Source: Cladopsammia gracilis (lineage: Eukaryota; Cnidaria; Anthozoa; Scleractinia; Dendrophylliidae). Taken from it: 64,000 bases of DNA. Positions 63,375 to 64,000 of this stretch are shown here, in pieces. The stretch lies in contig JAJGOT010000037.1 in the NCBI GenBank assembly GCA_022457155.1, positions 1,850,001-1,914,000 of the forward strand, read 5' to 3'. The notes below the pieces were generated by a model. The model ran no database searches, was not told the DNA's origin, and was given only the letters and a program-made list of their open reading frames with translations. Numbering within the stretch: position 1 is the stretch's first letter; the number at the start of each line of letters is the position of its first letter. A program made the position numbers and the translations under genes.

Positions 63375-64000
63375 ATGAGTTTACTTAAGTGGAAAGAACT
63401 CGCAAAGAGTAAAGCTGAATTAGGGAATAAGATTAATTATGTTCATGATAGAATTACGAAACATGAAATTAGTCAGCAGACCAGTCAGGAGTCATTGGCT
63501 AAGGTATTTAAACCAGTTACTAGTAAATTAGATGATGTTATTGACAGTAATTTAGATTTGAGGATGCCTCAGAGAACAAAGCGACCACCTAAGAAAGGTG
63601 AGCCTGGTATTGACTATATGCCTGAAGTTGATCCATATGAAGACATGGATGTAGAAGGTCTGATTGATTTTGGTGACTATATGCCTGAAGTTGATCCATA
63701 TGAAGAAATGGATGTAGAAGGTCTGATTGATTTTGGTGATTATGTACCACCACAGCAAGATAAACAACTGGTGCCAAAACCTCCAACATATGAAGAATCT
63801 TTACAAGATCCTATGGAAGGAAAGAAGGAGATTTATGTTGATCCTCAGTACTTGCCTCCACCAGCATATGATGAGATTGATTATGCATTAGATGATGATG
63901 ATGCGAGTAATGAGATTTTGGATGATGTTGGTATTGTGAATTATGAAAATGCGGATAAGATATTGAATCAATCAACAATGACACCCGAAAAGACTAAGAA
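63375..64000 (+). CDS. Acidic protein with two PPxY motifs, partial at right edge
   Basis: Open from ATG 63375 to the window end: MSLLKWKELAKSKAELGNKI, a 21-residue unit tandemly repeated (GDYMPEVDPYE...DVEGLIDF; 63612-63674 and 63675-63737), then KPPTYEES (PPTY codons 63780-63791) and PPPAYDE (PPAY codons 63858-63869). PPxY motifs bind NEDD4-type WW domains and act as late (budding or entry) motifs in several viruses; adenovirus pVI carries one. Position opposite the packaging ATPase suggests a virion protein. Confidence 0.75.
   Translation, partial: MSLLKWKELAKSKAELGNKINYVHDRITKHEISQQTSQESLAKVFKPVTSKLDDVIDSNLDLRMPQRTKRPPKKGEPGIDYMPEVDPYEDMDVEGLIDFGDYMPEVDPYEEMDVEGLIDFGDYVPPQQDKQLVPKPPTYEESLQDPMEGKKEIYVDPQYLPPPAYDEIDYALDDDDASNEILDDVGIVNYENADKILNQSTMTPEKTK

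Overview
The window is eukaryotic, almost certainly metazoan, and most like an anthozoan cnidarian. That placement is an inference from a CUB/C-type-lectin gene, a tRNA-derived SINE, Polintons, a 2A-bearing transposon ORF and a copia element primed by the anticodon arm of initiator tRNA; no marker gene fixes the species. One recognisable host gene is present (five minus-strand exons, 19.8-24.8 kb). Almost everything else is mobile DNA, much of it nested.

Layout. 1-4.5 kb: minus-strand transposon ORF with a 2A ribosome-skipping peptide and a herpesvirus-tegument-type cysteine protease domain, split by a 3,500-bp DNA transposon with a 5-bp target duplication. 4.5-7.9 kb: no convincing gene. 7.9-17.8 kb: a Helitron-like repeat with LINE reverse-transcriptase fragments, holding a 6.3-kb TTAA-flanked foldback element, which holds a 1.7-kb TTAA-flanked foldback element, which holds a 120-bp hairpin MITE. 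19.8-24.8 kb: CUB-CUB-CTLD-CTLD host gene. 25.8-31.6 kb: a tRNA-derived SINE split by a foldback MITE, abutted by a copia LTR retrotransposon (26,471-31,647; TSD AAGGT).

32,620-54,086: an end-to-end Polinton/Maverick (adintovirus-like), 21,467 bp, with about 0.53-kb terminal inverted repeats starting AG and flanked on both sides by GTTAAC. It carries protein-primed DNA polymerase B, RVE integrase with chromodomain, double-jelly-roll major capsid protein, penton-like minor capsid protein, adenovirus-type protease, packaging ATPase, a parvovirus-type PLA2 domain protein and a run of small basic or coiled-coil virion-like proteins. Less usual cargo: a SLOG-like Rossmann protein, a DEDD/Maelstrom-like protein, a GRF-zinc-finger-like protein, a tRNA-His-like gene, and at its right end an F-box-like exon followed by a tandem series of cysteine modules that look like alternative terminal exons. 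Most large genes carry stops or frameshifts, so this copy is decaying (or the assembly has indel errors), but SLOG and several small genes are open.

55.4-64 kb: part of a second, AT-rich Polinton-like viral element running off the right edge: a VLTF3-like transcription factor (broken), a two-TM protein, an unknown protein split by a second Helitron-like copy (57.0-60.5 kb), a fibre-like protein, a packaging ATPase and a divergent ORF with two PPxY motifs. The uninterrupted sequence of this second Helitron-like copy gives an internal empty-site control that proves the boundaries of the 6.3-kb insertion in the first copy.
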